Assembly: GCF_002953715.1 (NCBI RefSeq) | Contig: NZ_CP025012.1 | Location: forward strand, 744,001-808,000 | DNA length: 64,000 nt | Origin: Rhizobium leguminosarum | Lineage (GTDB): Bacteria > Pseudomonadota > Alphaproteobacteria > Rhizobiales > Rhizobiaceae | Reading direction: 5' to 3' | Part shown: piece after piece, positions 33,403 to 41,689 of the stretch | How the letters are laid out: each line of letters starts with the position of its first letter | How positions within the stretch are numbered: the first letter of the stretch is position 1 | The notes under the pieces: model-generated | What the model saw: the letters and a program-made list of their open reading frames with translations, nothing else | Told to the model about the DNA's origin: nothing | Databases searched by the model: none | Position numbers and translations under genes: made by a program

Positions 33403-34076
33403 CGAGGCGCATGCAGGCTGTATCCGGTGTTGCGGACCGTGTGCAGAAGCTGGATCTGGAACGGCTTGTCGACTTTGGTCCTGAGGCGGCTGATATGGGT
33501 CTCGACGACGCTGGTCTTCGGATCGAAGTGGAAATCCCAGACCCGCTCCAGCAGCATCGTCTTGGTGATGACCCGGCCTTCGCCGCGCATCAGCACCTCG
33601 AGCAGGGTGAACTCGCGCGGCTGCAGCTCGATCACCTGGCCGGCGCGGCGGGCCTCCCGCCGGATCAGATCGAGCTCGAGATCGGCAACCTTCAGCACCG
33701 TCCTCTGCTCCTGCACCGGCGGCCGCCGGCCAAGCGCATTGACGCGCGCCATCAGCTCGGAGAAGGCAAAGGGCTTGACGAGATAATCGTCGCCGCCTGC
33801 CTCCAGCCCTTCGACCCGATCGTCGACGCCGCCGACCGATGTCAGGAACAGCGCCGACGTGCCGACCTTGGCAGCCCTCAGTGAACGCACGATCGCCAGC
33901 CCATCGAGGCCCGGCAGCATGCGATCGACGACGATGACGTCATAGGCCTCGCGCTGCGCCTGAAACAGCCCGTCGCGGCCGTCGCCGAACACGTCGCAGA
34001 CATGCCCGGCCTCGGAGAAGCCCTTGGCGATATAATCGGACGTCTTCGTATCGTCCTCGATAAGCAGGATTCGCAT
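33399..34076 (-). CDS. OmpR-family response regulator
   Basis: A 225-residue regulator. The receiver domain has D8/D9, the phospho-acceptor D51 (VVDRML), a conserved Thr/Ser region (FLTSVGG) and the YLVKPF lysine. The C-terminal winged helix (LQPREFTLLEVLMRGEGRVI, then SVVETHISRLRTKVDKPF) is of the OmpR/PhoB type. It is the cognate partner of the kinase 45 bp downstream. Upstream, at 34138-34153, lies CTTACggattgGTAAG, a likely autoregulatory site. The first 93 or so codons are duplicated in a truncated copy at 38833-39112. Confidence 0.93.
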   Translation of the reverse strand: MRILLIEDDTKTSDYIAKGFSEAGHVCDVFGDGRDGLFQAQREAYDVIVVDRMLPGLDGLAIVRSLRAAKVGTSALFLTSVGGVDDRVEGLEAGGDDYLVKPFAFSELMARVNALGRRPPVQEQRTVLKVADLELDLIRREARRAGQVIELQPREFTLLEVLMRGEGRVITKTMLLERVWDFHFDPKTSVVETHISRLRTKVDKPFQIQLLHTVRNTGYSLHAPR

Positions 34077-34124
34077 CAGCCCGATCGTTCCCGGATGCCT
34101 GCGGATAGATCTAGCCGACGGGAC

Positions 34125-34235
34125 GGCGTGGCCACAACTTACGGATTGGTAAGGTGATGGGTGGGGGAGCGGCTTTCCGCCGCAACCCGGCGCCAGGAGT
34201 TTCCCGCCGTTCCTTGGAAAGAAGTGATACGTTAG
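34125..34235. promoter_or_regulatory. Control region of the two-component operon with inverted-repeat site
   Basis: CTTAC (34138-34142) and GTAAG (34149-34153) form an inverted repeat around GGATTG. The motif and about 80 bp beyond it are repeated at 36520-36629. The motif alone, together with the regulator's 5' end, is repeated at 38833-39191. Confidence 0.6.
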
Positions 34236-34358
34236 AGCCTGACTAGAAATGGCGTGCGGTATTTCACGTTCGTATCGATCTCCTTGTAAGGCAGCGGATG
34301 TGAGCGACGAATATCCGGGCCACGGCGCTTTCGATGGTGGCTATCGAGGAGAGACATC

Positions 34359-34421
34359 TTGATTGACCCTGCTTGCACGATTGCTACGCCCCTCTCCAGC
34401 ATCCGCGACCCAAACGCATGA
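34359..34421 (+). CDS. 20-codon ORF translationally coupled to a DUF2867 gene
   Basis: TTG 34359 follows GGAGAGACATC and reads a 20-residue peptide (M-I-D-P-A-C-T-I-A-T...) whose stop overlaps the next start as ATGA. It may be a leader peptide or the remains of a deleted upstream gene. Confidence 0.45.
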   Translation: MIDPACTIATPLSSIRDPNA

Positions 34422-34927
34422 CCAAAGCGCGCGCCGTGCCCATGCCTGGCAACAGCGTGCTTGCGCCGCTTTACGCGGGCGCGGACCTTTTAGACGCCTT
34501 TGCAATTCGACTGCCGGCGGGGGCAAGCGATGATCTGGAGGTGCTGGCACGCGCCGGCTTCGAGCGACCGGCGGGGTGGATTCGTGCGCTCACTCGTATC
34601 CGCGATGTGGTGATGGCGACAGTCGGCGTCAAATCGTCGCGCGCCATCGGTCTTGCCGCAGCGGGGCGTGGGCCGGTTATCGGCTACTTCCCGCTGCTGT
34701 CAAAGAGCGCGACGGAGTTGGTCGTGGGCGAGGATGACTCGCATCTCGACTTCCGCGTCACGATCCAACTTCGCACCGATGCAGCAAATGGGCGCGAGCT
34801 GGTCGTGGGTACGGTGGTGCATTGCCATAATCGACTGGGGCGTATCTATCTTACGATGATAGCACCGTTTCATCGCGCGATTGCGCGGGCGAATTTAGAA
34901 CAGGCAGCAAGAGCAATGAAGATTTAA
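34418..34927 (+). CDS. DUF2867 protein
   Basis: A 169-residue protein of the DUF2867 type (YAGADLLDAFAIRLPAGASD; IGYFPLLSKSATELVVGEDD; LDFRVTI; HRAIARANLEQAARAM). It resembles START-like/SRPBCC proteins that occur singly or fused to SDR domains. No ribosome site precedes ATG 34418 directly, but the overlapping 20-codon ORF has a good one, so coupled translation is likely. Function unknown. Confidence 0.75.
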   Translation: MTKARAVPMPGNSVLAPLYAGADLLDAFAIRLPAGASDDLEVLARAGFERPAGWIRALTRIRDVVMATVGVKSSRAIGLAAAGRGPVIGYFPLLSKSATELVVGEDDSHLDFRVTIQLRTDAANGRELVVGTVVHCHNRLGRIYLTMIAPFHRAIARANLEQAARAMKI

Positions 34928-35054
34928 GCATGCTTTGGCGGTCGCGACTGGCTGCAGTCGGCCATTAGCGGTCCGTGGCGCATCCCGCAAGATTGTTGCA
35001 AGATAAAGCAGCGTAGATTTGTGATGTCGCACAACGCGATACGGGTTTGGTGAG

Positions 35055-35426
35055 ATGGGTAAACTTTGGCAGCGGATCACATATTACCGTCATCGCAGCG
35101 AGCTCCGGGCACTCGCTTTGGCGAAGTGGGCGCCTTGCTTGGCTATGCTTCCGATCGGATTTATCGTCTGTTTCTGGTGGGTGGTTGCTCCGTCGCTGGT
35201 TCTTTTCCCGATTATTCTACTGCTCGAGAACCTCGGCCAGCTCCGCGAAATAATCTTGGCTCTCTTTTCAATCCCGGCTCTTGTGGTGCTAGGGTTCGCC
35301 TTACCATGGTTCTCTGGCTGGTACGATATTGGAACCAGTCTGATGTTTGGTCGCTTCACGGCCGCGAGCGCCAAGGAGAAAGCCTTGACGGAATCAATCC
35401 ATGCCTACAGGACGAGGGCCATTTGA
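35055..35426 (+). CDS. Hypothetical membrane protein
   Basis: A 123-residue protein with two or three membrane segments (CLAMLPIGFIVCFWWVVAPS, LVLFPIILLLENLG and IILALFSIPALVVLGFALPW). The N-terminus is basic (GKLWQRITYYRHRSEL) and the tail is charged. No family is recognised. The ribosome site (GGTGAG) is weak. Base composition is lower in GC than in neighbouring genes, which suggests recent acquisition. Confidence 0.6.
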   Translation: MGKLWQRITYYRHRSELRALALAKWAPCLAMLPIGFIVCFWWVVAPSLVLFPIILLLENLGQLREIILALFSIPALVVLGFALPWFSGWYDIGTSLMFGRFTAASAKEKALTESIHAYRTRAI

Positions 35427-35520
35427 CCCCGCAGTGAGAGCTTTCACAAACTCCATCGCAAGGGCCTCTTCTGGAGAGCGCTGCATTCCGATCTTGTGTC
35501 CCGATGCAGCTAGATGCGGA

Positions 35521-36321
35521 CTACCCGTGAGGCCAACCCGCCCCGGCTGTCTCGACCTCGACGGACAAGAGCTGGCCAGTTCCGCCCATCTGGTCCATCT
35601 TGTCCATCCCGAACCATCTGGCGGCAGTTATGTATAGGGTGGTTCGATCAGGTCCACCCAGCATGCAGGCGAATGCGCCGCGATCGAGCTTCACTTCATC
35701 GAGGAGCGCGCCGCCTTCACGAACCCTGCGGCAGTAAGCATTGGGTACGTCGGCGTACCAGATCGCGCCTTCAGCGTCGAAGCATATGCCATCGGGCGGC
35801 CCGGGAAGATCGGCCCAAACTCTTCGATGGGAGAGTTGCCCGTCGGCGGCGACATCAAACGATGTCAGCCGTTTCGCCCAGCTTTCGGCGCAAACCAGTG
35901 TGCGCCCGTCCGGAGAGAGAGCCATTCCGTTCGGAAACTGAAAGCCTTCCGCTTGTGTTTCGACCGTTCCGTCTGGATGTATCAGCAGGATTGCGGGGCC
36001 GTTGACGTAGATGCGGCCTTGCGGATCGATCACGATCTCGTTCCAGCCATTCGCTCCCAACTCGGCGAACTCTTCCAGTCCGGAGCCGTTGAACCGCAGC
36101 AAATGCGATGCCCTGAACGCGACGACGTACATGTCGCCCTGTGGTCCGAAGTCGAATGACAGGGGCGGGGCTTTCGCGGTTGTCGCCACTCTGACAGTTC
36201 CGTGCTCGCTCAAGGCGAGGATTTCGCCGCTTGTCCAATCCGCGAACCACAGCTCGCCGTCATGCCATCGTGGGCATTCGACCAGCCCCCGGTCTTCCAG
36301 CCGAACCTTTGCCCTGTTCAT
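35521..36321 (-). CDS. SMP-30/gluconolactonase-family protein
   Basis: A 266-residue six-bladed beta-propeller of the SMP-30 type (LVECPRWHDGELWFADWTSG; metal ligands expected at the early Glu; NGWNEIVIDPQGRIYVNG; PDGICFDAEGAIWYADV; GGPDRTTLYITAAR). These enzymes hydrolyse sugar lactones using a divalent metal. AGGAGG precedes ATG 36321; the frame stays open further upstream but without a start that has a ribosome site. No sugar-acid dehydrogenase is nearby. Confidence 0.88.
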   Translation of the reverse strand: MNRAKVRLEDRGLVECPRWHDGELWFADWTSGEILALSEHGTVRVATTAKAPPLSFDFGPQGDMYVVAFRASHLLRFNGSGLEEFAELGANGWNEIVIDPQGRIYVNGPAILLIHPDGTVETQAEGFQFPNGMALSPDGRTLVCAESWAKRLTSFDVAADGQLSHRRVWADLPGPPDGICFDAEGAIWYADVPNAYCRRVREGGALLDEVKLDRGAFACMLGGPDRTTLYITAARWFGMDKMDQMGGTGQLLSVEVETAGAGWPHG

Positions 36322-36467
36322 TTCTGCCTCCTGTCGTTTTGCGCCTTGGCTCGTCGAATGGAGCCACATTGTAAAGACGAACAAGCAAAGCCAATGCCGA
36401 CACGTGTCTGGCGAAAAGGGCAATCACGGCCGTATCTCCCGTACCAGCGGCGTCGAAGCACCCGTTT

Positions 36468-36490
36468 GCATTTCGATCGCATCGAAATGC
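36468..36490. promoter_or_regulatory. Perfect 10-bp inverted repeat
   Basis: GCATTTCGAT (36468-36477) and ATCGAAATGC (36481-36490) lie three bases apart, upstream of the SMP-30 gene and about 45 bp before the copied control region at 36520-36629. It could be an operator for a TetR- or GntR-type protein. Confidence 0.45.
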
Positions 36491-36519
36491 CTCGAACCGA
36501 GGACGCTCCGACAGAGGAG

Positions 36520-36629
36520 GGCTTGGCGACAACTTACGGATTCGTAAGGTGCTGGGTGGGGAGCGGCTTCCGACGCAACCGGACGCCAGGAGTTTCCAGC
36601 CGTTCTTTGGTAAGGAGTGATGCGTTAGG
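36520..36629. repeat. Copy of the two-component control region
   Basis: It repeats 34125-34235 in the same orientation, including CTTACggattcGTAAG at 36533-36548. It is placed about 30 bp upstream of an unrelated gene, which may have been brought under the same regulator. Confidence 0.7.
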
Positions 36630-36653
36630 TTTCTCTCGTCTCGGCAGGCCTAG

Positions 36654-37124
36654 ATGACAAGGAGAGGAAGATTGGCGAACATTCCTAATAGTATGAAATC
36701 AGAACTCGCAGCCTGGAATGATGGTCGAGGGATCAGCCTCCGGGACTGGACCGCCAACAGCGGAAATTTCTCACTTGCCGTAGGCTATTCAGAGATATTC
36801 TGGCCGCGCTTCGTAGCGTTTGAAAAGTATGTTCTCGTTGATGGTTTCAATATTGAGGGTTTGCGATCGTTCGAACAAAATCCTGAGGCAACGCGCCAGT
36901 CTGTCGAATGGGTAATGAACCATTTTCACATCGCCGACATTCAGCACTCGGCATGCACGGATATGGCGGGCGACAAGCTGGCGATCCTGGGCGAACGGCT
37001 GCGCGAAATCTACATGGCCAAGCTTGGGTGGCAATTTCCTGATCGGACATTCGTTGTAGAGTTTGTTCAGCCGGAACGGGCAGATGACTTCCCAGATTAT
37101 CAGATGAGCTTTTTCCAAACATGA
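36654..37124 (+). CDS. Hypothetical protein
   Basis: A 156-residue soluble, acidic protein with aromatic patches (FSLAVGYSEIFWPRFVAFEK; VEWVMNHFHIADIQHS; LGWQFPDRTFVVEFVQPE). No family is recognised. ATG 36654 has no ribosome site, whereas TTG 36672 follows AGGAGAGGAAG and may be the true start. GC content is lower than the surroundings. The gene lies directly behind a duplicated two-component control region. Confidence 0.6.
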   Translation: MTRRGRLANIPNSMKSELAAWNDGRGISLRDWTANSGNFSLAVGYSEIFWPRFVAFEKYVLVDGFNIEGLRSFEQNPEATRQSVEWVMNHFHIADIQHSACTDMAGDKLAILGERLREIYMAKLGWQFPDRTFVVEFVQPERADDFPDYQMSFFQT

Positions 37125-37289
37125 TTTCTGCTGTTGAAGTTGGCTTGCGCTAGATCCAACCATGAGCAGCGGGCAGGCAAATCATGAAGATGGTTGTCCA
37201 CGCATCCCCAAGTCCCACACCATATATGGGCCCTCGACGCAGTCACTCCCAACCGTTATCGAAGCTCTATTAAATGCTGCGGGGAAGAT

Positions 37290-37793
37290 ATGAGCGACCA
37301 TTTCATTTGTTCGATATGTGGCATCCAACATGACGGATTGATCACCGATCGGGCCTACAAACTTCCCGATGATGTTTGGAGCATCCCTGAGGCCGAGAGG
37401 TCGGAAAAGGCACGGTTCGATAGCGATCTTTGCCAGTTCGGCGAACGATTCTTCATGCGATGTATTCTACTCGTGCCATTTACCAATCACCCTGGTGCGT
37501 TCGGCTGGGGTGTCTGGGCCGAGGTCGACTGGCCTACTTTCAAGCGATATCTGGAACTATACAAAGTGGACGGTTCATCAGAGCCTGCACATGGAGGTCT
37601 CCTAGCGAACGAAATTCCCGGTTATCCGCGAACCTTGGGCTCAGAAATTGAAGTTAATTTTGGAAACGCCTCTGAGCGACCTACCATCCGCCTTACTCCC
37701 GAAGATGATAGCCAACTCGCGGAGGAGCAGCGCCGAGGAATGAACCATGCTCGGCACCATGAGATTTTGGATCTGATCGAGGCTGCGAACTGA
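37290..37793 (+). CDS. DUF2199 protein
   Basis: A 167-residue protein that starts with a zinc-knuckle-like FICSICGIQHDG. It contains a W-x-x-P-E-A-E-R segment, FGERFFMRCILLVPF and a GWGVWAEVDWPTFKRYLELY block, all typical of DUF2199. GGGGAAG precedes ATG 37290. The family is widespread in proteobacteria and actinobacteria and has no assigned function. 37125-37289 contains no gene. Confidence 0.82.
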   Translation: MSDHFICSICGIQHDGLITDRAYKLPDDVWSIPEAERSEKARFDSDLCQFGERFFMRCILLVPFTNHPGAFGWGVWAEVDWPTFKRYLELYKVDGSSEPAHGGLLANEIPGYPRTLGSEIEVNFGNASERPTIRLTPEDDSQLAEEQRRGMNHARHHEILDLIEAAN

Positions 37794-37873
37794 CGCCACG
37801 CGATGACCGCTAATAGCGTAAAGTTACCGTCCCCGTCATGGCTGCAGTTTCGACACTGCATAAAGCATCTTGG

Positions 37874-38284
37874 TCAAGGTGCGAGCGGGACACCGCTCTC
37901 GTTGCAACCGAGGCCGGCGTAGAAATTTCTCGCAGTCAGAGAGGCGGGAACCTGCAAAGCCTTTATGCCGTTGGCAAAAGCAGCCGCTTCAACGGTCTGC
38001 ATAAGGCGTCTTCCGATGCCGCGCCCCTGAGCCGTCGGAGATAAGAAAACCGTCCGCACCGTATTCCCGTCAAGGCTTGCCGTTCCCACGGGTTTGCCGT
38101 TCTGAAGGGCGATCCAGGCGATCCGGCTGTCCATCAATTTCAGGATCGCATCGGCAGAGAAATTACCGATGACCCTCTCTATGACGCTGGCGGAATAATC
38201 CGCAGAATTGCTGATGCGGATCGTATTTGTCACGAGCTCGCTTATCAAAGGGGCGTCACTGCCAATGGCGCGCCCGGATTTCAA
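37874..38284 (-). CDS. GNAT-family N-acetyltransferase
   Basis: A 136-residue acetyltransferase. The acetyl-CoA site V-x-x-x-x-Q-x-x-G-x-G is visible as FLSPTAQGRGIGRRLMQTVE, followed by a C-terminal ARNFYAGLGC segment. The TTG start at 38284 lacks a strong ribosome site (GACGAGA). A 64-bp piece of this gene is repeated at 30619-30682. The substrate is unknown. Confidence 0.82.
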   Translation of the reverse strand: MKSGRAIGSDAPLISELVTNTIRISNSADYSASVIERVIGNFSADAILKLMDSRIAWIALQNGKPVGTASLDGNTVRTVFLSPTAQGRGIGRRLMQTVEAAAFANGIKALQVPASLTARNFYAGLGCNESGVPLAP

Positions 38285-38475
38285 TCTCGTCGATCATAAA
38301 AGGCACGCGGGATCGATATCCCAAAGCCTCGTGTGAGTGAAGCGTGTCACCATGCTTCACCCCGCCTCTCTCGCTGGCGAGGGGACACAAGACCGGCAAC
38401 CTCCTCCTCGTGCGTCATCCGTCTTGGCGGGTGAAATTTTCGCGCTACCTCTGCACACGGCAAAGGAGGAAGACG

Positions 38476-38826
38476 ATGAAGATGCGTAAGTTCACGATCG
38501 CCGATGCGTCGTTGGAGCGTTCCCCCGGGCAGGAGGCAGACATCTCCGTCGGCAATCTGGTCGACGAGCGGCACGGAGGGCCGATCACCATCGGTTATGG
38601 ACGTTACGCACCCGGCCAGAGCCTGACCGAGACGATGGCGGTTGATGACGTCATGATCGTTCTGGAAGGCCGGCTTTCGGTCTCGACCGACGGGGGAACG
38701 GTCACCGCCGGCCCCGGCGAGATTGTCTATATGCCCAAAGGTGAAACAGTGACCATCCGCTCGCACGAGGAGGGCGCGCTCACCGCCTATGTCACCTATC
38801 CGCATTGGCGGCCGGCGCACGCGTAA
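38476..38826 (+). CDS. Cupin-domain protein (EutQ-like)
   Basis: A 116-residue single cupin (SLTETMAVDDVMIVLEGRLS, then VTAGPGEIVYMPKGETVTIR). The metal-binding His residues of classical cupins are partly absent, as in EutQ-like proteins. AGGAGG precedes ATG 38476; upstream in-frame sequence has no start with a ribosome site. Just after the stop codon begins the truncated response-regulator copy. Function unknown. Confidence 0.82.
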   Translation: MKMRKFTIADASLERSPGQEADISVGNLVDERHGGPITIGYGRYAPGQSLTETMAVDDVMIVLEGRLSVSTDGGTVTAGPGEIVYMPKGETVTIRSHEEGALTAYVTYPHWRPAHA

Positions 38827-38832
38827 GACCCC

Positions 38833-39191
38833 GCCTCCAGCCCCTCGACCCGATCGTCGACGCCGCCGACCGATGTCAGGAACAGCGCCGATGTGCCGAC
38901 CTTGGCAGCCCTCAGTGAACGCACGATCGCCAGGCCATCGAGACCCGGCAGCATGCGATCGACGACGATCACGTCATAGGCCTCGCGCTGCGCCTGAAAC
39001 AGCCCATCGCGTCCGTCGCCGAACACGTCGCAGACATGCCCGGCCTCGGAAAAGCCCTTGGCGATATAATCGGATGTTTTCCGGTCGTCCTCGATAAGCA
39101 GGATTCGCATCAGCCCGATCGTTCCCGGATGCCTGGGGCAGCAATCTAGCCGATAGGGCCTTAGTCACAACTTACGGATTTGTAAGGTGAT
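38833..39191 (-). pseudogene. Truncated copy of the response-regulator gene and its promoter
   Basis: It repeats 33799-34158 in the same orientation at about 95% identity. From ATG 39110 the minus strand encodes the receiver domain (IEDDRKTSDYIAKGFSEAGH, D51) up to GLEAG, and then runs into the end of the cupin gene. The inverted repeat CTTACggatttGTAAG is at 39171-39186. There is no DNA-binding domain; a phosphate-accepting decoy made from this copy is conceivable. Confidence 0.85.
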
Positions 39192-41106
39192 TGGCATCCC
39201 CGACAAGCTCCCATAGATCGACCTTCTCGGCGCGCCCCTTGAGCTGCACCAGGCCAAGCGGGCGAAGGTCGAAGCGATCGGCGACCGCCTCGTATATGGC
39301 GGCGCTCACCAGGATCGAGGTGTTGAAGTCCTTGTTCAGCCCTTCCAGCCGTGAGGCGACATTGATCGTATCGCCCATGGCTGTGTACTGCTGTCGCGAA
39401 ATCGCGCCGAAGCTGCCGACGACCGCCGGGCCGGTGTGCAATCCAAATCGCGTGATGAGCGCGGGATGGCCATTCCGACGGTTGGCTTCATTCAGGTCGT
39501 CGACCGCCGCTTTCATGGCCAGCGCGCATCGGCAGCCGTTTTCGGCATGTCTGGCATCGGCAACAGGGGCGTTCCACATGACGAAAATGGAGTCGCCGAG
39601 ATATTGGACGACAGTCCCGCCATTGCGCTCGGCGATGGTGTTCAAGAGTTCGAAATAGGCCGACAGTGTATCCACAACGTCTTCGGGCGAATGCTGCTCG
39701 GATATGGTGGTGAAGTCGCGGATGTCGGTGAAGAGTACGGTCACATCCTGCCGCTGCGCCTTGACGGCGGTTCTTGCCTTGGGATCGATGATCCGCCTGA
39801 CGACTTCACGCGGAACATAGAGGGCAAACTGGCCGATGGCATGGCGGCTTGCCGCCAGCGCGCTCGCCAGCGTGTTGATCTCCGATATCCAGGAGTGGGA
39901 GACGCCTTTTTCGCCGACGTCGAGATCGCCGATCCTGCGCGCCTCGTCGGCGAGGCGATAGAGGGAGCGGCTGACCATGCGCGACAGCATCACCGAGGCA
40001 GCGACACCCGCAATCACGAAGGCGCTGGCAATCAGGAGATTGTGCATCAGCAGCCGATTGGCCTCAGCCACCAGATCTTCCAGGGGCACGATGATTGCGG
40101 CGACGCTTCCCTTGAACAGACCAGAGACGGCGACGGGGGCGATCTGCAGGATCTGCCGTTCGCCATCGAGATCGATCCGCACAACGCCGCCATTTGCAAA
40201 GGCCGGATCCCGCCTGAGCCTCGCCACCGTTTCGAGGCTCGTGTCGTAACTGTCCGTCGTCGTATCGACGGCAACGGCGCCATCGGCATTTTTCGACCAT
40301 ATGCCGAGAAGCCTGTTCATGATTGCCGGGTCGGAATGGGCGATCAGATCATCGGCATTATCGATGATGTAGGCGCGCGCCCGCGGCGAAATCTCCTGCG
40401 CATCCAGCAGGCGGCTGACAGTCATCAGGTGGATGTTGATGCCGACGACAACCTGATCGTCGTCTCTCATCGGCGCTGCGATCGTCAGCGTTGGAAGCTG
40501 CAGCGTTCCCGCTACATACGGTCCGACGGATACTTCCTCGCCGTGCCGGATGACGGATTGGTACCAGGGGCGTTGCCGCGGATCGAATGATGCATAGTCG
40601 ACGTCACGCTCGGCGATCGGCCTTGCCTGGAGGTCGAGGAAGCGAAACGTCGATATGACGTTCGGGCCCTGTCTGCGTGCTATCGTGCGGATCGCGAAAG
40701 CCGTGCCATCGGGTGCTGCGAGGATCCGGCGGACATCCTGCCTTTGCGTGTTGATGACCTGCAGATACGAGCCGTCAGGATAGCCGGTGTAGACGCTCGT
40801 CGCGTTGGGGACGTTTCGTAGAATCTCCAGAAAGAATTGCTGTTTCGCCGTGATATCCTGGGGAGGCGGGGAGACGAGCAGCGGCAGGGTCGATGCCAGT
40901 GCCACCGCCTCGGTGCCGCCCTGCAGCGTATTGCGGTACCCCTCGATCAGCCGCAGGCTCATCTCGCGCATCTGCTGCACGCCCGCACTGACCGCAGCAT
41001 CGCTTCCTTGCCTGAACGCCAGCCAGATGATCGGCGTCGACGTGCAAAGCAGCGACGCGACGACCAGGACGCCGAGATGCAGTCTGAGGGGTTTCGACCA
41101 GTGCAC
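39172..41106 (-). CDS. Membrane adenylate/guanylate cyclase with Cache sensor
   Basis: A 644-residue class III nucleotide cyclase. A membrane helix lies at about 10-30, a large periplasmic dCache-type sensor at about 40-345 (SVYTGYPDGSYLQV; DPRQRPWYQSV), a second helix near 355-375 and HAMP next. The catalytic domain follows, with VLFTDIRDFT, YLGDSIFVMWNAP and QYTAMGDTINVASRLEGLNK. Asp residues for two metals are present, so it should be active in making cyclic nucleotide. The last codons (N-H-L-T-N-P-stop) lie inside the copied promoter motif at 39171-39186, so its natural C-terminus may have been replaced. Confidence 0.92.
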   Translation of the reverse strand: MHWSKPLRLHLGVLVVASLLCTSTPIIWLAFRQGSDAAVSAGVQQMREMSLRLIEGYRNTLQGGTEAVALASTLPLLVSPPPQDITAKQQFFLEILRNVPNATSVYTGYPDGSYLQVINTQRQDVRRILAAPDGTAFAIRTIARRQGPNVISTFRFLDLQARPIAERDVDYASFDPRQRPWYQSVIRHGEEVSVGPYVAGTLQLPTLTIAAPMRDDDQVVVGINIHLMTVSRLLDAQEISPRARAYIIDNADDLIAHSDPAIMNRLLGIWSKNADGAVAVDTTTDSYDTSLETVARLRRDPAFANGGVVRIDLDGERQILQIAPVAVSGLFKGSVAAIIVPLEDLVAEANRLLMHNLLIASAFVIAGVAASVMLSRMVSRSLYRLADEARRIGDLDVGEKGVSHSWISEINTLASALAASRHAIGQFALYVPREVVRRIIDPKARTAVKAQRQDVTVLFTDIRDFTTISEQHSPEDVVDTLSAYFELLNTIAERNGGTVVQYLGDSIFVMWNAPVADARHAENGCRCALAMKAAVDDLNEANRRNGHPALITRFGLHTGPAVVGSFGAISRQQYTAMGDTINVASRLEGLNKDFNTSILVSAAIYEAVADRFDLRPLGLVQLKGRAEKVDLWELVGDANHLTNP

Positions 41107-41206
41107 GAGATTTTCCTCGAAATGCGGACACGTCTCAGCACACGAAGCATAGTCAACGATGGCAGCTAACCGCTTTTTGAAAACTTACACAAGGTGGTGA
41201 TATCGG

Positions 41207-41563
41207 TCACACCGCCGCTGCGCGTTTCGGCAGAACAAGATCGCCGACCGTGTAGGTATGGAACTCGCTTTTGGAGACCGCATCGAGCTTCCGGAATTTC
41301 TCGACGAAGACCGGATCGGAGAAGAACTCGTCGACGTTTCCGGCGCCCTGGATCGCCTCGACGTTGACGACCGTCTGGCCGTCGGTGCTTTTTGCCAGGC
41401 TGCTCCACAGAAAGCCTTCTTTCCGATCGGCGACGTAGTGCACGACATCCTGGATGATGTCGAAGGCTTCCTGCTGCTTACCCGGATGGACGTGGATGAC
41501 GTTGACAATGAAGGTCGTTGGCGCGGGCGCGCCCGCAAAGGCGGCAATGAGGTTCGTTTCCAT
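41207..41563 (-). CDS. Antibiotic biosynthesis monooxygenase (ABM)-type protein
   Basis: A 118-residue alpha/beta-barrel ABM protein (TFIVNVIHVHPGKQQEAFDI; EGFLWSSLAKSTDGQTVVNV; FRKLDAVSKSEFHTYTVGDL). Such proteins act on quinones or polyketides, or serve as heme-degrading or stress proteins. GGAG is 6 bases before ATG 41563. It is divergent from a LysR gene 126 bp away and is probably its target. Confidence 0.8.
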   Translation of the reverse strand: METNLIAAFAGAPAPTTFIVNVIHVHPGKQQEAFDIIQDVVHYVADRKEGFLWSSLAKSTDGQTVVNVEAIQGAGNVDEFFSDPVFVEKFRKLDAVSKSEFHTYTVGDLVLPKRAAAV

Positions 41564-41689
41564 GACTGTCTCCATCTGAAGCTCGGGCCATTGCGGCCGC
41601 GGCGACATCTGGATATTGGGATTGAGATAGCGGATAAATGGGCGCCTATTCGCAACACACCGGATGAAAATTCCGCAATAGGATGATCA

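Noticed and set aside
39436..40590. A 384-codon plus-strand frame opposite the cyclase
   Set aside because: Same reasoning: the cyclase and Cache motifs are on the minus strand.
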